Source: Sphingomonas sp. Leaf242
GTDB taxonomy: Bacteria > Pseudomonadota > Alphaproteobacteria > Sphingomonadales > Sphingomonadaceae
Reading direction: 5' to 3'
Assembly (NCBI RefSeq): GCF_001422045.1
Contig: NZ_LMLW01000010.1
Span: forward strand, 1-32,754
Length of the DNA stretch: 32,754 bases
Part shown: piece by piece, positions 13,481 to 21,546 of the stretch
How positions within the stretch are numbered: the first letter of the stretch is position 1
Layout: each line of letters begins with the position of its first letter
Made by a program: the position numbers and the translations under genes
Notes under the pieces: generated by a model
The model's input: only the letters and a program-made list of their open reading frames with translations
Databases searched by the model: none
What the model was told of the DNA's origin: nothing

Positions 13481-14159
13481 GGGCTTCGCCTCGCTTGAAA
13501 GGGCATTTCCAGGATTCGTCGACGACGCGCCCACTATATTGTCGCGCTTCGCTCGATTCGCCGTGGCGCGCCAGCATCGGGTTCATCGAGCCGGCATATT
13601 CCAGATCGCGCGCGAGGATCGAAGATCGCAATTTGTCGTAGCGCTGCTGGTCGCGCAGCACCTCGAACTGGTCGTGCAGGTTGAACACCATTGCGGGCGA
13701 TTCGAACTTCCGCGCCGGACGGCTCGCATTCGGATGCAGGCCAACCACAAAGAACGCCTCGCCGGCAAAGCTCAGCGAGAAATGCGGATCGTCGGGATCG
13801 CTGCTCACCGACGGGTCGGGACGATAGCCAAGCCACTCGTCCTTGTCGCTAAGCGACTGAGCACGCGCCCAAAGATGCGCTTCGAACTCTTCTTCGGACA
13901 ACAAGGCAGGCGCTTCGAACAGGATGATGAGCGTCCGGAAGATCGCGCGGTCTTCGCGGTATTTCCGCACCGTTTCACCCAGGGCCGGGGAGATTCTCAT
14001 GTCATCCCAAGCAGATCGCACGTCACGCGCGACCAGGATGTCCATCTGGCCCTTGGCGAGTGCCGATTTTGCGCCGACGCACGGAAACTGCGGCGCCTGC
14101 ACCGTTTCGATGAACTTGCGCGCGAGCGGATGATCGTTCTGGAAGATTGGCTGGTACAT
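13473..14159 (-). CDS. YqcI/YcgG family protein, GntA-like heme N-hydroxylase (228 aa)
   Basis: The ATG at 14159 gives MYQPIFQNDHPLARKFIETV; a TTG ten codons upstream is less likely. The YqcI/YcgG family is marked by FPCVGAKSALAKGQ near the N-terminus, a central ALFRTLIILFEAP-like block, HFSLSFAGEAFFVVGLHPNASRPARKF and a C-terminal WKCPFKRGE. Studied members include GntA of guanitoxin biosynthesis and the related arginine hydroxylase DcsA, both heme proteins that oxidise a guanidino nitrogen. The gene is coupled to the DUF1989 gene and faces the Crp/Fnr gene across the FNR-like box. The exact substrate is unknown. Confidence 0.82.
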   Translation of the reverse strand: MYQPIFQNDHPLARKFIETVQAPQFPCVGAKSALAKGQMDILVARDVRSAWDDMRISPALGETVRKYREDRAIFRTLIILFEAPALLSEEEFEAHLWARAQSLSDKDEWLGYRPDPSVSSDPDDPHFSLSFAGEAFFVVGLHPNASRPARKFESPAMVFNLHDQFEVLRDQQRYDKLRSSILARDLEYAGSMNPMLARHGESSEARQYSGRVVDESWKCPFKRGEARG

Positions 14160-14211
14160 GGTCGGGGAGGAACCCGCGAACCGCCGCAATGTTTCGCATC
14201 CGGCATAACCT

Positions 14212-14225
14212 TTGATATTGATCAG
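14212..14225. promoter_or_regulatory. FNR/FixK-like box between hydroxylase and Crp/Fnr genes
   Basis: TTGATATTGATCAG fits the TTGAT-N4-ATCAA consensus at nine of ten positions. Its centre is about 59 bases from the hydroxylase ATG and about 87 from the regulator ATG. For the hydroxylase, a class II position near -41.5 would put the start of transcription about 18 bases before the ATG, with a weak AACATT as -10. It could serve either or both divergent genes. Confidence 0.45.
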
Positions 14226-14258
14226 TACGAATCCCGATCTGTTCTTCTATCGCGCGCA

Positions 14259-14288
14259 GCGGTACGAGGCCGGGCGGTACGAGGCCGG
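14259..14288 (+). repeat. Perfect 15-bp tandem duplication upstream of the Crp/Fnr gene
   Basis: GCGGTACGAGGCCGG occurs twice head to tail (14259-14273 and 14274-14288), ending 17 bases before the regulator ATG. It lies in the 5' leader and could alter spacing from promoter to gene or from the FNR-like box. Confidence 0.9.
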
Positions 14289-14305
14289 GTGATGAAGGGG
14301 TGTCG

Positions 14306-15025
14306 ATGATCTCGGAAAAGTTTCTCATGGGGCGCGGCCGCCATGAGCTGAGCAACGAAGAAAAGCAGGTGCTGGAAGACGGCATCGAATCCGTGCGGCA
14401 GGTGCCCGCGCGCAAGCAGATCGTCCGCGCGGGCGACCTGATCGAGACGAGCACGCTGCTGATCGAGGGGTTCGTGTGCCGGTATATGGACGATCGCGAA
14501 GGCCAGCGTCAGCTGGTCGCGGTGCATGTGCCGGGCGATTTCGTCGACCTCCACGCCTTCCCGATGAAGCGGCTCGATCACGACATCGCCACGCTGGGGC
14601 CGGTGAAGATCGCCTGCTTTGAACACCGCACGCTCCAGACGATCACCGAACGCTATCCGCATCTGACGAAAAAGCTGTGGTTCAGCACGCTGCTCGATGC
14701 GGCGATGCACCGCGAGTGGATCTTTCGGCTCGGGCGGCTCGGCGCCGAAGGACGGATCGCGCATCTGTTCTGCGAACTGAACGCGCGGCTCGAGATGATC
14801 GGGATGGCCGAGGACGGACAGTTCATGCTGCCGATGACGCAGCCGGATCTGGCGGAGGCGACGGGGTTGACGGGAGTCCACGTCAACCGCGTGCTACGGG
14901 TACTGCGCGAGCGTGAATTGCTGACGTTCAAGGGCGGGCAGGTCTGCATTCTCGACCAGCAGAAACTCGCCAAGCTGGCGGAGTTCGAACCGCAATATCT
15001 GTACGGCACGCACACGGACGGGTGA
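14306..15025 (+). CDS. Crp/Fnr family transcriptional regulator (239 aa)
   Basis: ATG 14306 has AAGGGG ending five bases upstream; GTG 14300 is an alternative. The cyclic-nucleotide-binding-like beta-roll covers about residues 30-130 (IVRAGDLIETSTLLIEGFVCRYM, LVAVHVPGDFVDLHAF), then a long dimerisation helix and a winged HTH with MTQPDLAEATGLTGVHVNRVLRVLRE. The N-terminal cysteine cluster of true Fnr is absent, so it is unlikely to hold an oxygen-sensing Fe-S cluster; it is closer to FixK/NnrR-like members. The recognition helix VHVNR lacks the Glu of Fnr's ETISR. It probably regulates the divergent hydroxylase pair. Confidence 0.9.
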   Translation: MISEKFLMGRGRHELSNEEKQVLEDGIESVRQVPARKQIVRAGDLIETSTLLIEGFVCRYMDDREGQRQLVAVHVPGDFVDLHAFPMKRLDHDIATLGPVKIACFEHRTLQTITERYPHLTKKLWFSTLLDAAMHREWIFRLGRLGAEGRIAHLFCELNARLEMIGMAEDGQFMLPMTQPDLAEATGLTGVHVNRVLRVLRERELLTFKGGQVCILDQQKLAKLAEFEPQYLYGTHTDG

Positions 15026-15132
15026 ACCGGAATAGTGTCGCGGATCGGCGAAGATCGCGTCCGATCCTGCGGCAGGGTTCCGCATTGTGACTTTATCACT
15101 ATGCTACCCGGGACATCGACCGGGAGATCCAT

Positions 15133-17277
15133 GTGCAATTTCTATACTTCGCCGCCAGCGCCGTCGCGCTGATGGCGTCTACCTCCGTCGTCGCGCAGCT
15201 CGCGCCCGCCGCCCAGCCACCGACGACGCCTGCCACGAACCCGTTGCTAGCCGACTGGACCGGTCCGCTGGGCGGGGTGCCGCCCTGGGACAAGGTTCGC
15301 CCCGAGCTTTTCCCGCAGGCGTTCGAGACGACGCTTGCCGAACGGACCGCCGAATATCGCAAGATCGCCGACAATCCGGCCAAACCGACCTTCGCCAACA
15401 CGATCGTGCCGATGCAGTTGGCCGGCAAGCGCTACGGTCAGGTGATGACGCTGTTCGGCGTGATGACCGGCAACATGAACACCCCGGCGTATCAGAAGCT
15501 CGACCGCGAATGGTCGCCCAAATTCTCCGCGGCGTCGGATGCGATCACGTTCGACAAGCCGTTGTTCGCGCGCATCCAGGCGATCTACGCAGGCCGCAAC
15601 TCCAATGGATTGAACGCGCAGCAGATCCGGCTCGTGACGCGGATCTACGACAGCTATGTGCGGCAGGGCGCCAAGCTCACCGATGCGCAGAAGACGCAGC
15701 TTTCGCAGTATAACCAGCAGCTCGCGACCGCGTTCTCGACGTTCGGCGAGAAGCTGCTCGCCGACGAGAGCAAGGCGATTTCGGTCACCGACGAGGCGCA
15801 ACTCACGGGGCTTCCCGATAGCGTGAAGGCGGTTGCCAAGGCGGCGGCGACCGAGCGGAAGCTGCCGGGCTTCGCGATCGTCAACACGCGGTCGGCGGTC
15901 GATCCCGTGCTGACCTACGCCACCGATCGTGCGCTGCGCGAGAAGGTCTGGCGCGCATTCGTCAACCGCGGCGACAATGGCGATGCGAACGACACGAATG
16001 CGACGATCGCGCAGATCGTCAAGCTCCGCGCCGACCGCGCACACCTGCTCGGGTTCAAGACGCATGCCGACTGGCGGATGCAGGACACGATGGCGAAGAC
16101 CCCCGCCGCGGCGATGAACCTGATGATGCGCGTCTGGCCCGCCGCCAAGGCGCGCGTGGCCGAGGAAGTCGCGGACATGCAGAAGGTCGCCGGCACCTCG
16201 CTGACGATCGAGCCGTGGGATTACCGCTTCTACCAGGAGAAGGTGCGTAAAGCCCGGTACGACCTCGATCAGGCGCAGCTGAAGCCGTATTTCGAGCTCG
16301 GCAACATCATCCAGGGTTCGCTGTACGCCGCCAACCGGCTGTACGGGCTGAACTTCAAAGAGATCACCGGCACCGTGCCCGTGTTCGAGCCGAACATGCG
16401 CGTGTGGAGCGTCACCGACAAGACCGGCAAGGACGTCGGGCTGTTCTACCGCGACGATTTCGCGCGGACCGGCAAGCGATCGGGCGCTTGGGCGAACACG
16501 TATCGCGGGCAGCGGGGCTTAGCGCCGGCGCAGCTTGTGCTGTCGTCGAACAACAACAATTTCGCACGAGGTGCGCCCGGCGAGCCGATCCTGATCAGCC
16601 TCGACGATGCGCAGACGCTGTTCCACGAGTTCGGCCATGCGATCCACGCGATGCTCCAGAACGTCTATTATCCGGGGCTCGCGGGCACGCCGCGCGACTT
16701 CGTGGAATATCCGAGCCAGGTGAACGAGCATTGGCTGCTGACCCGCGACGTGCTCGACAAATATGCGCGGCATTACCAGACCAAGGCGGCGATGCCGCAG
16801 GCGTTGCTCGACAAGATCGAGCAGTCGAGCAAGTTCAACGAAGGCTTCAAGACCGCGGAATATCTGTCGTCGGCGATCGTCGACATGAAGATCCACACCG
16901 TGCCAGACGGCGTGATCGATCCGGACAAGTTCGAGGCCGCGACGCTCGCCGAGATCGGCATGCCGAAGCAACTGGTGATGCGCCACCGCGTGCCGCAGTT
17001 CCAGCACCTGTTCGCGTCGGACAGCTATTCGGCGGGCTATTACAGCTACCTCTGGTCCGAGACGATGGACGCCGACACCTTCGCGGCATTCGAGGAGGCG
17101 GGCAGCCCGTGGGACAAGCCGACCGCGGACAGGTTCGCGAAGATCCTGCTGTCGACCGGCAACGAGACCGATCGTGCGGAGGCGTATCGCGCATTCCGTG
17201 GGCGTGATCCGGATGTGAACGCGCTGCTCAAGAAGCGCGGTTTTGCCCCAACTCAAGCGGCGCAGGGAACGAAGTAA
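15133..17277 (+). CDS. Exported M3-family metallopeptidase, peptidyl-dipeptidase Dcp-like (714 aa)
   Basis: GGGAG at 15122-15126 lies six bases before a GTG start. A signal peptide (FAASAVALMASTSVVAQ) sends it to the periplasm. The M3 zinc site is complete: HEFGH at residues 498-502 and the third ligand Glu525 in FVEYPSQ, with the substrate-binding SDSYSAGYYSYLWSE block near residue 630. Length fits the Dcp/oligopeptidase A group. It would trim peptides, releasing C-terminal dipeptides if a true Dcp. The stop TAA overlaps the ATG of the transporter by one base. Between 15026 and 15132 a GTGA-N5-TCAC dyad is present (GTGACTTTATCAC), without a firm assignment. Confidence 0.92.
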   Translation: MQFLYFAASAVALMASTSVVAQLAPAAQPPTTPATNPLLADWTGPLGGVPPWDKVRPELFPQAFETTLAERTAEYRKIADNPAKPTFANTIVPMQLAGKRYGQVMTLFGVMTGNMNTPAYQKLDREWSPKFSAASDAITFDKPLFARIQAIYAGRNSNGLNAQQIRLVTRIYDSYVRQGAKLTDAQKTQLSQYNQQLATAFSTFGEKLLADESKAISVTDEAQLTGLPDSVKAVAKAAATERKLPGFAIVNTRSAVDPVLTYATDRALREKVWRAFVNRGDNGDANDTNATIAQIVKLRADRAHLLGFKTHADWRMQDTMAKTPAAAMNLMMRVWPAAKARVAEEVADMQKVAGTSLTIEPWDYRFYQEKVRKARYDLDQAQLKPYFELGNIIQGSLYAANRLYGLNFKEITGTVPVFEPNMRVWSVTDKTGKDVGLFYRDDFARTGKRSGAWANTYRGQRGLAPAQLVLSSNNNNFARGAPGEPILISLDDAQTLFHEFGHAIHAMLQNVYYPGLAGTPRDFVEYPSQVNEHWLLTRDVLDKYARHYQTKAAMPQALLDKIEQSSKFNEGFKTAEYLSSAIVDMKIHTVPDGVIDPDKFEAATLAEIGMPKQLVMRHRVPQFQHLFASDSYSAGYYSYLWSETMDADTFAAFEEAGSPWDKPTADRFAKILLSTGNETDRAEAYRAFRGRDPDVNALLKKRGFAPTQAAQGTK

Positions 17278-18572
17278 TGGCTAGCAGCACACTCCCGCCG
17301 GAGAAGAACCACCGGCTGAAGTCGATCCTCGGCGGGTCGGCGGGCAACCTCGTCGAATGGTTCGACTGGTACGTCTATTCGGCGTTCGGGCTGTATTTCG
17401 CACCGGTGTTCTTCCCGAAGGGCAATGCGACCGCGCAGCTGATGAGCGTCGCCGCGGTGTTCGCGGTCGGCTTTCTGATGCGGCCGATCGGCGCGTGGGT
17501 GATGGGCATCTACGCCGATCGCCATGGGCGCAAATCGGGACTGACGCTGTCGGTGACGCTGATGTGCGCGGGCTCGTTCCTGATCGCGATCACGCCGGGC
17601 TTCGCGACGATCGGCTGGATCGCGCCGGCGCTGCTGATCCTCGCACGCCTGATGCAGGGCCTCAGCGTCGGCGGCGAATATGGCGCGAGCGCGGTGTACC
17701 TGTCGGAGATGGCGGGCAAGTCGCGGCGCGGCTTCTTCTCCAGCTTCCAGTACGTCACGCTGATCGCGGGGCAGTTGCTCGCGCTTGGCGTGTTGTTGCT
17801 GCTGCAGTCGACGCTCGACACGGCACAGCTCGACGCGTGGGGCTGGCGTATTCCGTTCGCGATCGGCGGCGTGCTCGCGCTGGTGGTGTTCCGCATCCGT
17901 CGCGGGCTGCTCGAGACCGAGAGCTATCAGAACGCCAAGGCTGACGGCACGCCCAAATCGAGCGGCTGGCTGCTGTTCAGCAAATACCCGCGCGAGGCGT
18001 TCACCGTGCTGTTGCTCACCGCGGGCGGCACGCTCGCCTTCTATGCGTACACCACGTACATGCAGAAGTTCCTGGTCAACACGAGCGGGTTCAGCCGCGA
18101 GTCCGCGACGCTGATCATGACCGCGGCGCTGGCACTGTATGCGGCCTTCCAGCCGGCGGCGGGCGCGCTGTCCGACCGGATCGGGCGCAAACCGTTGATG
18201 GTCGGGTTCGGCATCGCCGGCGTGTTGTGTACGGTGCCGATTTTCACCGTGCTGGAGACGGCGACCAATCCGTATCTTGCGTTCGGCTTGGTCGTGGCCT
18301 CGCTGTTCATCGTGACGGGCTACACCGCGATCAACGCGGTGGTGAAGGCGGAACTCTTCCCCGCACACGTCCGCGCGCTGGGCGTGGCGCTGCCCTACGC
18401 GCTGGCGAACATGATGTTCGGCGGCACCGCCGAGTACGTCGCGCTGTGGCTCAAGAACGAAGGCATGGAGCGCGGCTTCTACTGGTACGTGACGGCGATG
18501 ATCGGCGTGTCGCTGATCGTGTACCTCCGCATGAAGGACACGCGCACACACAGCCAGATCATCGAGGATTGA
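17277..18572 (+). CDS. MHS-family MFS transporter, KgtP-like (431 aa)
   Basis: The ATG overlaps the peptidase stop (TAATG). Metabolite:H+ symporter features are NLVEWFDWYVYSAFGLYF in helix 1, MRPIGAWVMGIYADRHGRKSGL between helices 2 and 3, LMQGLSVGGEYGASAVYLSEMA and a second-half SDRIGRKPLM. Twelve hydrophobic segments can be counted. Members carry 2-oxoglutarate, citrate, proline/betaine or shikimate with protons; closest in feel is alpha-ketoglutarate permease, but the substrate cannot be read from sequence. Coupling to an exported peptidase is odd for a dicarboxylate carrier and may point to a peptide-derived substrate. Confidence 0.88.
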   Translation: MASSTLPPEKNHRLKSILGGSAGNLVEWFDWYVYSAFGLYFAPVFFPKGNATAQLMSVAAVFAVGFLMRPIGAWVMGIYADRHGRKSGLTLSVTLMCAGSFLIAITPGFATIGWIAPALLILARLMQGLSVGGEYGASAVYLSEMAGKSRRGFFSSFQYVTLIAGQLLALGVLLLLQSTLDTAQLDAWGWRIPFAIGGVLALVVFRIRRGLLETESYQNAKADGTPKSSGWLLFSKYPREAFTVLLLTAGGTLAFYAYTTYMQKFLVNTSGFSRESATLIMTAALALYAAFQPAAGALSDRIGRKPLMVGFGIAGVLCTVPIFTVLETATNPYLAFGLVVASLFIVTGYTAINAVVKAELFPAHVRALGVALPYALANMMFGGTAEYVALWLKNEGMERGFYWYVTAMIGVSLIVYLRMKDTRTHSQIIED

Positions 18573-18599
18573 GCGCGCCCCAAACTGACCCAACCCTCC

Positions 18600-18682
18600 C
18601 GTCATCCTGACGAAAGTCAGGATCCAGAGCCTCATGCCGAGGCTTTCGTGGCTCTGGATCCTGGGTCGAGCCCAGGATGACG
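18600..18682. repeat. Composite palindromic repeat, copy 1 (83 bp)
   Basis: Begins CGTCATCCTG and ends CAGGATGACG, with two inner hairpins: CTGACGAAAGTCAG on the left and CTGGGTCGAGCCCAG on the right, and AGAGCC/GGCTCT between them. It sits between the convergent transporter and kinase genes, where it may also terminate transcription. Its inner hairpins are in reverse order relative to copies 2 and 3. Confidence 0.9.
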
Positions 18683-18716
18683 GATGGGGTAGCGTAGCCC
18701 CAAGTCCAAACCTGTC

Positions 18717-20090
18717 CTAGCGCGGCAACTCGATGATCGCGTCGAGGCCGCCGCCAGCCTGATCTGAAGGGGCACGGTTCACCAGCCGGATTTCTCCACC
18801 AGCCTCGCGCACGATCGCCTGCGCTAGGGCCAGTCCCAGACCGATCCCCCCCGTCTCGCGGTTGCGCGAACTCTCCAACCGCGTGAAGGCGTCGAACACG
18901 TCGCCCATCCGGTCCTCGGGAATGCCCGGGCCTTGATCGGCCACCACGATGGCGACGGTCTTTGCCCCAGCCTCGACCCGAACCTCCGCAGAGACGCCAT
19001 ACTTCACCGCGTTCTCGATCAGATTGCGTACCGCGCGGCGCATCAGCGATGGCCGCAACCGCATCCGCAGCCGGTCCGCCTCGACGAAGCTCACCTCGCT
19101 GCCGATGTCGCGAAAATCCTCGACCACCGCATCCACGAGCGCCGCGAGGTCGACATCGGTCGGCGGCTCGCTCGGCCGTCCCAGCCGCGCCAGCGACAGG
19201 ATATCGTCGAGCGTGCGGTTCATTTCCGCCACCGTGTCGATCATCTTCGCGCGATCAATGTCGTCCTCTACCGATTCGATCCGCACCCGCAACGCGGCGA
19301 GAGGCGTCCGCAGGTCGTGGCCGATCGCGCCGAGCATGCGGTCCTTCTCGTCGAGCATGCCCGTCACGCGCAGCCTGAGCGCGTTGAACGCGGTGATCAG
19401 CGCGGCGACGTCGTCGGGTCCTTCGGCGGGCATCGGCGTGCCGGGTTCGCCCGGTCGGAACCGCTCCGCCGCCACGCGCAGATCGCGCAAGGGGCGCGAC
19501 AGCCGGCGGACGATCCACAGCACCGGCAGCAGGACGATGATGTAGAGGATCGCGGTCTGGCTCAGCAACGCGAACAGCAGGCGCGCACCGGGTTGCGGCC
19601 ACGGCGCGGTGATCGTCAGCCAGCCGCGGCCGGGCTGTTCGACCGCGATCAACAGCGTGGCGCCATCGCGCTCGCCACGGCGGATCCCCGCACGGCGGCG
19701 ATTGTCGCGGTCGCTGTCGTCGTCGAGCGTCGAGGGCTGCAGTCCGGTATCGATCCGCCCGACCGTCACGCCCTGATCCGCGAGCTGGCGGCGAAGTTCG
19801 GCTGCGACCTCGGGATGGCTCTCGTTTCCGGCGTTTCCGGTCCGTCGGATCGGATCGTCGGGAAGACGGCGGACGCGGCCGCGATCCGCGGTCAGGGGAC
19901 GCCCGCCATGCGCCTCGCGGTCGAGCGCATCGGCGATCCGGGTCGCGACCGGGCGGGTCGCCTGCGAAAGGCGAAACTCGATCCGATCACGCAGGACCAG
20001 ACCGAAGTTGATCGCCTGCGCCACAAACAGCGCGAGCGCGATCAGCAACGCCATCTGCCCGGCCAGATTACGCGGCCACGGACGGGTCAT
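18717..20090 (-). CDS. Sensor histidine kinase, EnvZ-like (457 aa)
   Basis: Two TM helices (about residues 13-33 and 171-194) flank a periplasmic domain rich in charged residues (DDDSDRDNRRR). A HAMP linker follows (RRLSRPLRDLRVAAERF). The H-box is GHDLRTPLAALRVR with His258 as phosphoacceptor, the N-box NLIENAVKYG, and the G-boxes DQGPGIPED and GGIGLGLALA. It would sense a periplasmic signal and phosphorylate the OmpR-like regulator encoded 52 bases upstream. The 14-bp tandem repeat lies between the two genes and may affect translation of the kinase. Confidence 0.93.
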   Translation of the reverse strand: MTRPWPRNLAGQMALLIALALFVAQAINFGLVLRDRIEFRLSQATRPVATRIADALDREAHGGRPLTADRGRVRRLPDDPIRRTGNAGNESHPEVAAELRRQLADQGVTVGRIDTGLQPSTLDDDSDRDNRRRAGIRRGERDGATLLIAVEQPGRGWLTITAPWPQPGARLLFALLSQTAILYIIVLLPVLWIVRRLSRPLRDLRVAAERFRPGEPGTPMPAEGPDDVAALITAFNALRLRVTGMLDEKDRMLGAIGHDLRTPLAALRVRIESVEDDIDRAKMIDTVAEMNRTLDDILSLARLGRPSEPPTDVDLAALVDAVVEDFRDIGSEVSFVEADRLRMRLRPSLMRRAVRNLIENAVKYGVSAEVRVEAGAKTVAIVVADQGPGIPEDRMGDVFDAFTRLESSRNRETGGIGLGLALAQAIVREAGGEIRLVNRAPSDQAGGGLDAIIELPR

Positions 20091-20099
20091 GAGCGTATG

Positions 20100-20155
20100 A
20101 TCACGGGCGGGTAATCACAGGCGGGTAATCACAGGCGGGCGATCACAGGCGGGTC
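20100..20155. repeat. Four tandem 14-bp units at the regulator/kinase junction
   Basis: Units ATCACGGGCGGGTA, ATCACAGGCGGGTA, ATCACAGGCGGGCG and ATCACAGGCGGGTC run without gaps. The last unit covers the stop codon and final codons of the response regulator (stop at 20143-20145), so the array looks like amplification of that gene's 3' end into the intergenic space. It begins ten bases from the kinase start codon. Confidence 0.92.
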
Positions 20156-20880
20156 ACTTCCGCGGCCAGCGTATAGCCGCCGCCCCAGACCGTCTTGATC
20201 AACTCGGGCGTCTTGGCATCGGTTTCGATCTTGCGTCGCAACCGGCTGACCTGATTGTCGACCGCGCGGTCGAACGCGGCGGCCTCGCGCCCCTGCGTCA
20301 AATCGAGCAACTGGTCGCGCGTGAGCACCTGGCGCGGTCGCGTGACCAGCGCCAACAACAGATTATACTCGCCGGTCGACAGCGGCACCGACACGCCCTC
20401 GCGGTCGACCAGCGCGCGTTCGCCCGATTTGAGCACCCAGCCGGCAAAGGCATAGGCGTTCGCCTCGGGCGCGTGCTGGCGCGCACCGCCCGCGGTCGCA
20501 CGGCGCAGGATCACCTTTACCCGCGTCGCCAGTTCGCGCGGCGAGAACGGCTTCACGACGTAATCGTCGGCGCCCATCTCGAGCCCGATGATCCGGTCGG
20601 TCTCCTCGGTCCGCGCGGTCAGCAGGATCACCGGCACGTCGCTGGTCGCGGCGATATGGCGGCACAACGACAGCCCGTCCTCGCCCGGCATCATGATGTC
20701 GAGGATGACGAGATCGATCGCATACGCCGTCAGCCGCGTCCGCGCGCTCTCCGCATCGCCCGCCTGCGTGACGCGAAACCCCTGTTTGGTGAGGTACGCG
20801 GCCAGCGGCTCGCGGATCGAGCGCTCGTCGTCGACGAGCAGCAGATGCGGCATATCTCCCATCGGGGCAGTGTCTAGCAT
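20143..20880 (-). CDS. OmpR-family response regulator (245 aa)
   Basis: The receiver domain has the acidic pair in LLLVDDERSIREP, phosphoacceptor Asp61 in DLVILDIMMPGEDG, Thr in LLTART and Lys in DDYVVKPFSPREL. The C-terminal winged helix ends with FDRAVDNQVSRLRRKIETDAKTPELIKTVWGGGYTLA, the OmpR/PhoB pattern. Starts at 20862 and 20853 are alternatives; most relatives begin at MPHLLLVDDE. It is co-transcribed with the kinase downstream. Target genes are not evident, though the EF-hand protein gene just upstream on the same strand is a candidate. Confidence 0.93.
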   Translation of the reverse strand: MLDTAPMGDMPHLLLVDDERSIREPLAAYLTKQGFRVTQAGDAESARTRLTAYAIDLVILDIMMPGEDGLSLCRHIAATSDVPVILLTARTEETDRIIGLEMGADDYVVKPFSPRELATRVKVILRRATAGGARQHAPEANAYAFAGWVLKSGERALVDREGVSVPLSTGEYNLLLALVTRPRQVLTRDQLLDLTQGREAAAFDRAVDNQVSRLRRKIETDAKTPELIKTVWGGGYTLAAEVTRL

Positions 20881-20931
20881 GGCGGCTGTCCAGGGGAAGC
20901 ACCGGGACGTGGTGCCTCCCCCCTTTCCGAG

Positions 20932-21435
20932 TTATCGAGCAGGAGCGGGCGCTGGCGGGGTGGCGCGTTCGCTTCGGTCGACGTGGCGCATCTCGGCGGC
21001 ATTGGCGCGCTCGGTCGCGTCGATCGTGCCGTCGTGATTGGCATCCATCCGGTCGAACCGCCTGAGCGCGCGCGCCTCGAACTCATCGCGCGTGATGCTG
21101 CCATCGCCGTTCGGATCCATCCGCCGGCCCATCCCGTCATGCTTGCGACCACCGGGCGGGGGCACGGGCACGTCGCGGCCGCTGGCTACCATCCGGTCGT
21201 GCAGCGCCGCGCGATAGGCCTGCATCTCGCCACCGCTCACGCGGCCGTCATGGTCGGTGTCCATCTGCGCGAACCGCGCGTCGGCCTGCGCGATCGCTTC
21301 CGCGCGTGTGGCGACGCCGTCATGGTTTGCATCTTGCCGCATCGGTGGGCGCGGGGTTGCAGGCGCGGTCTGCGCGCTGGCAGCAGAGGTGAGCGCGCTG
21401 GCGGCGAGCATCAGGGTGAGGACGGTCTTGCGCAT
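20932..21435 (-). CDS. Secreted EF-hand protein (167 aa)
   Basis: GGAG six bases before the ATG at 21435 supports this start. After a signal peptide (cleavage after ASAQ, residue 22) there are four EF-hand calcium loops: DANHDGVATRAE (35-46), DTDHDGRVSGGE (59-70), DPNGDGSITRDE (107-118) and DANHDGTIDATE (131-142). All have Asp at position 1 and Gly at 6; positions 3, 5 and 12 are acidic or Asn. A Pro/His-rich linker separates the pairs. It probably binds Ca2+ in the periplasm. It is encoded upstream of the two-component system on the same strand, about 50 bases away. Confidence 0.88.
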   Translation of the reverse strand: MRKTVLTLMLAASALTSAASAQTAPATPRPPMRQDANHDGVATRAEAIAQADARFAQMDTDHDGRVSGGEMQAYRAALHDRMVASGRDVPVPPPGGRKHDGMGRRMDPNGDGSITRDEFEARALRRFDRMDANHDGTIDATERANAAEMRHVDRSERATPPAPAPAR

Positions 21436-21546
21436 GTCGGACTCCGGCTGTGTGGGACGAATTCCCATCGAATGACGCCGGTCTAAGCCCTGGTTGTCGC
21501 AGGCTTTTGCCGCCGGGCCGCCAATGTGTCGCAAGATATGTCGGCG

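Noticed and set aside
11261..13498. Long + strand open frame (745 codons) across the ATPase, oxidase and DUF1989 genes
   Set aside because: Crosses three real genes in shifted or antisense frames; the composition is Arg-rich and low in hydrophobic residues.
12893..14159. Guanitoxin biosynthesis cluster
   Set aside because: Only the GntA-like hydroxylase is present; the other guanitoxin genes, such as the enduracididine-forming and methylation/phosphorylation steps, are absent.
15090..15108. CRP site upstream of the M3 peptidase (TGTGACTTTATCAC)
   Set aside because: Half-sites are separated by five rather than six bases and there is no other support.
17253..18635. 460-codon - strand frame opposite the MHS transporter
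   Set aside because: His/Arg/Glu-rich antisense of membrane-protein codons; not protein-like.
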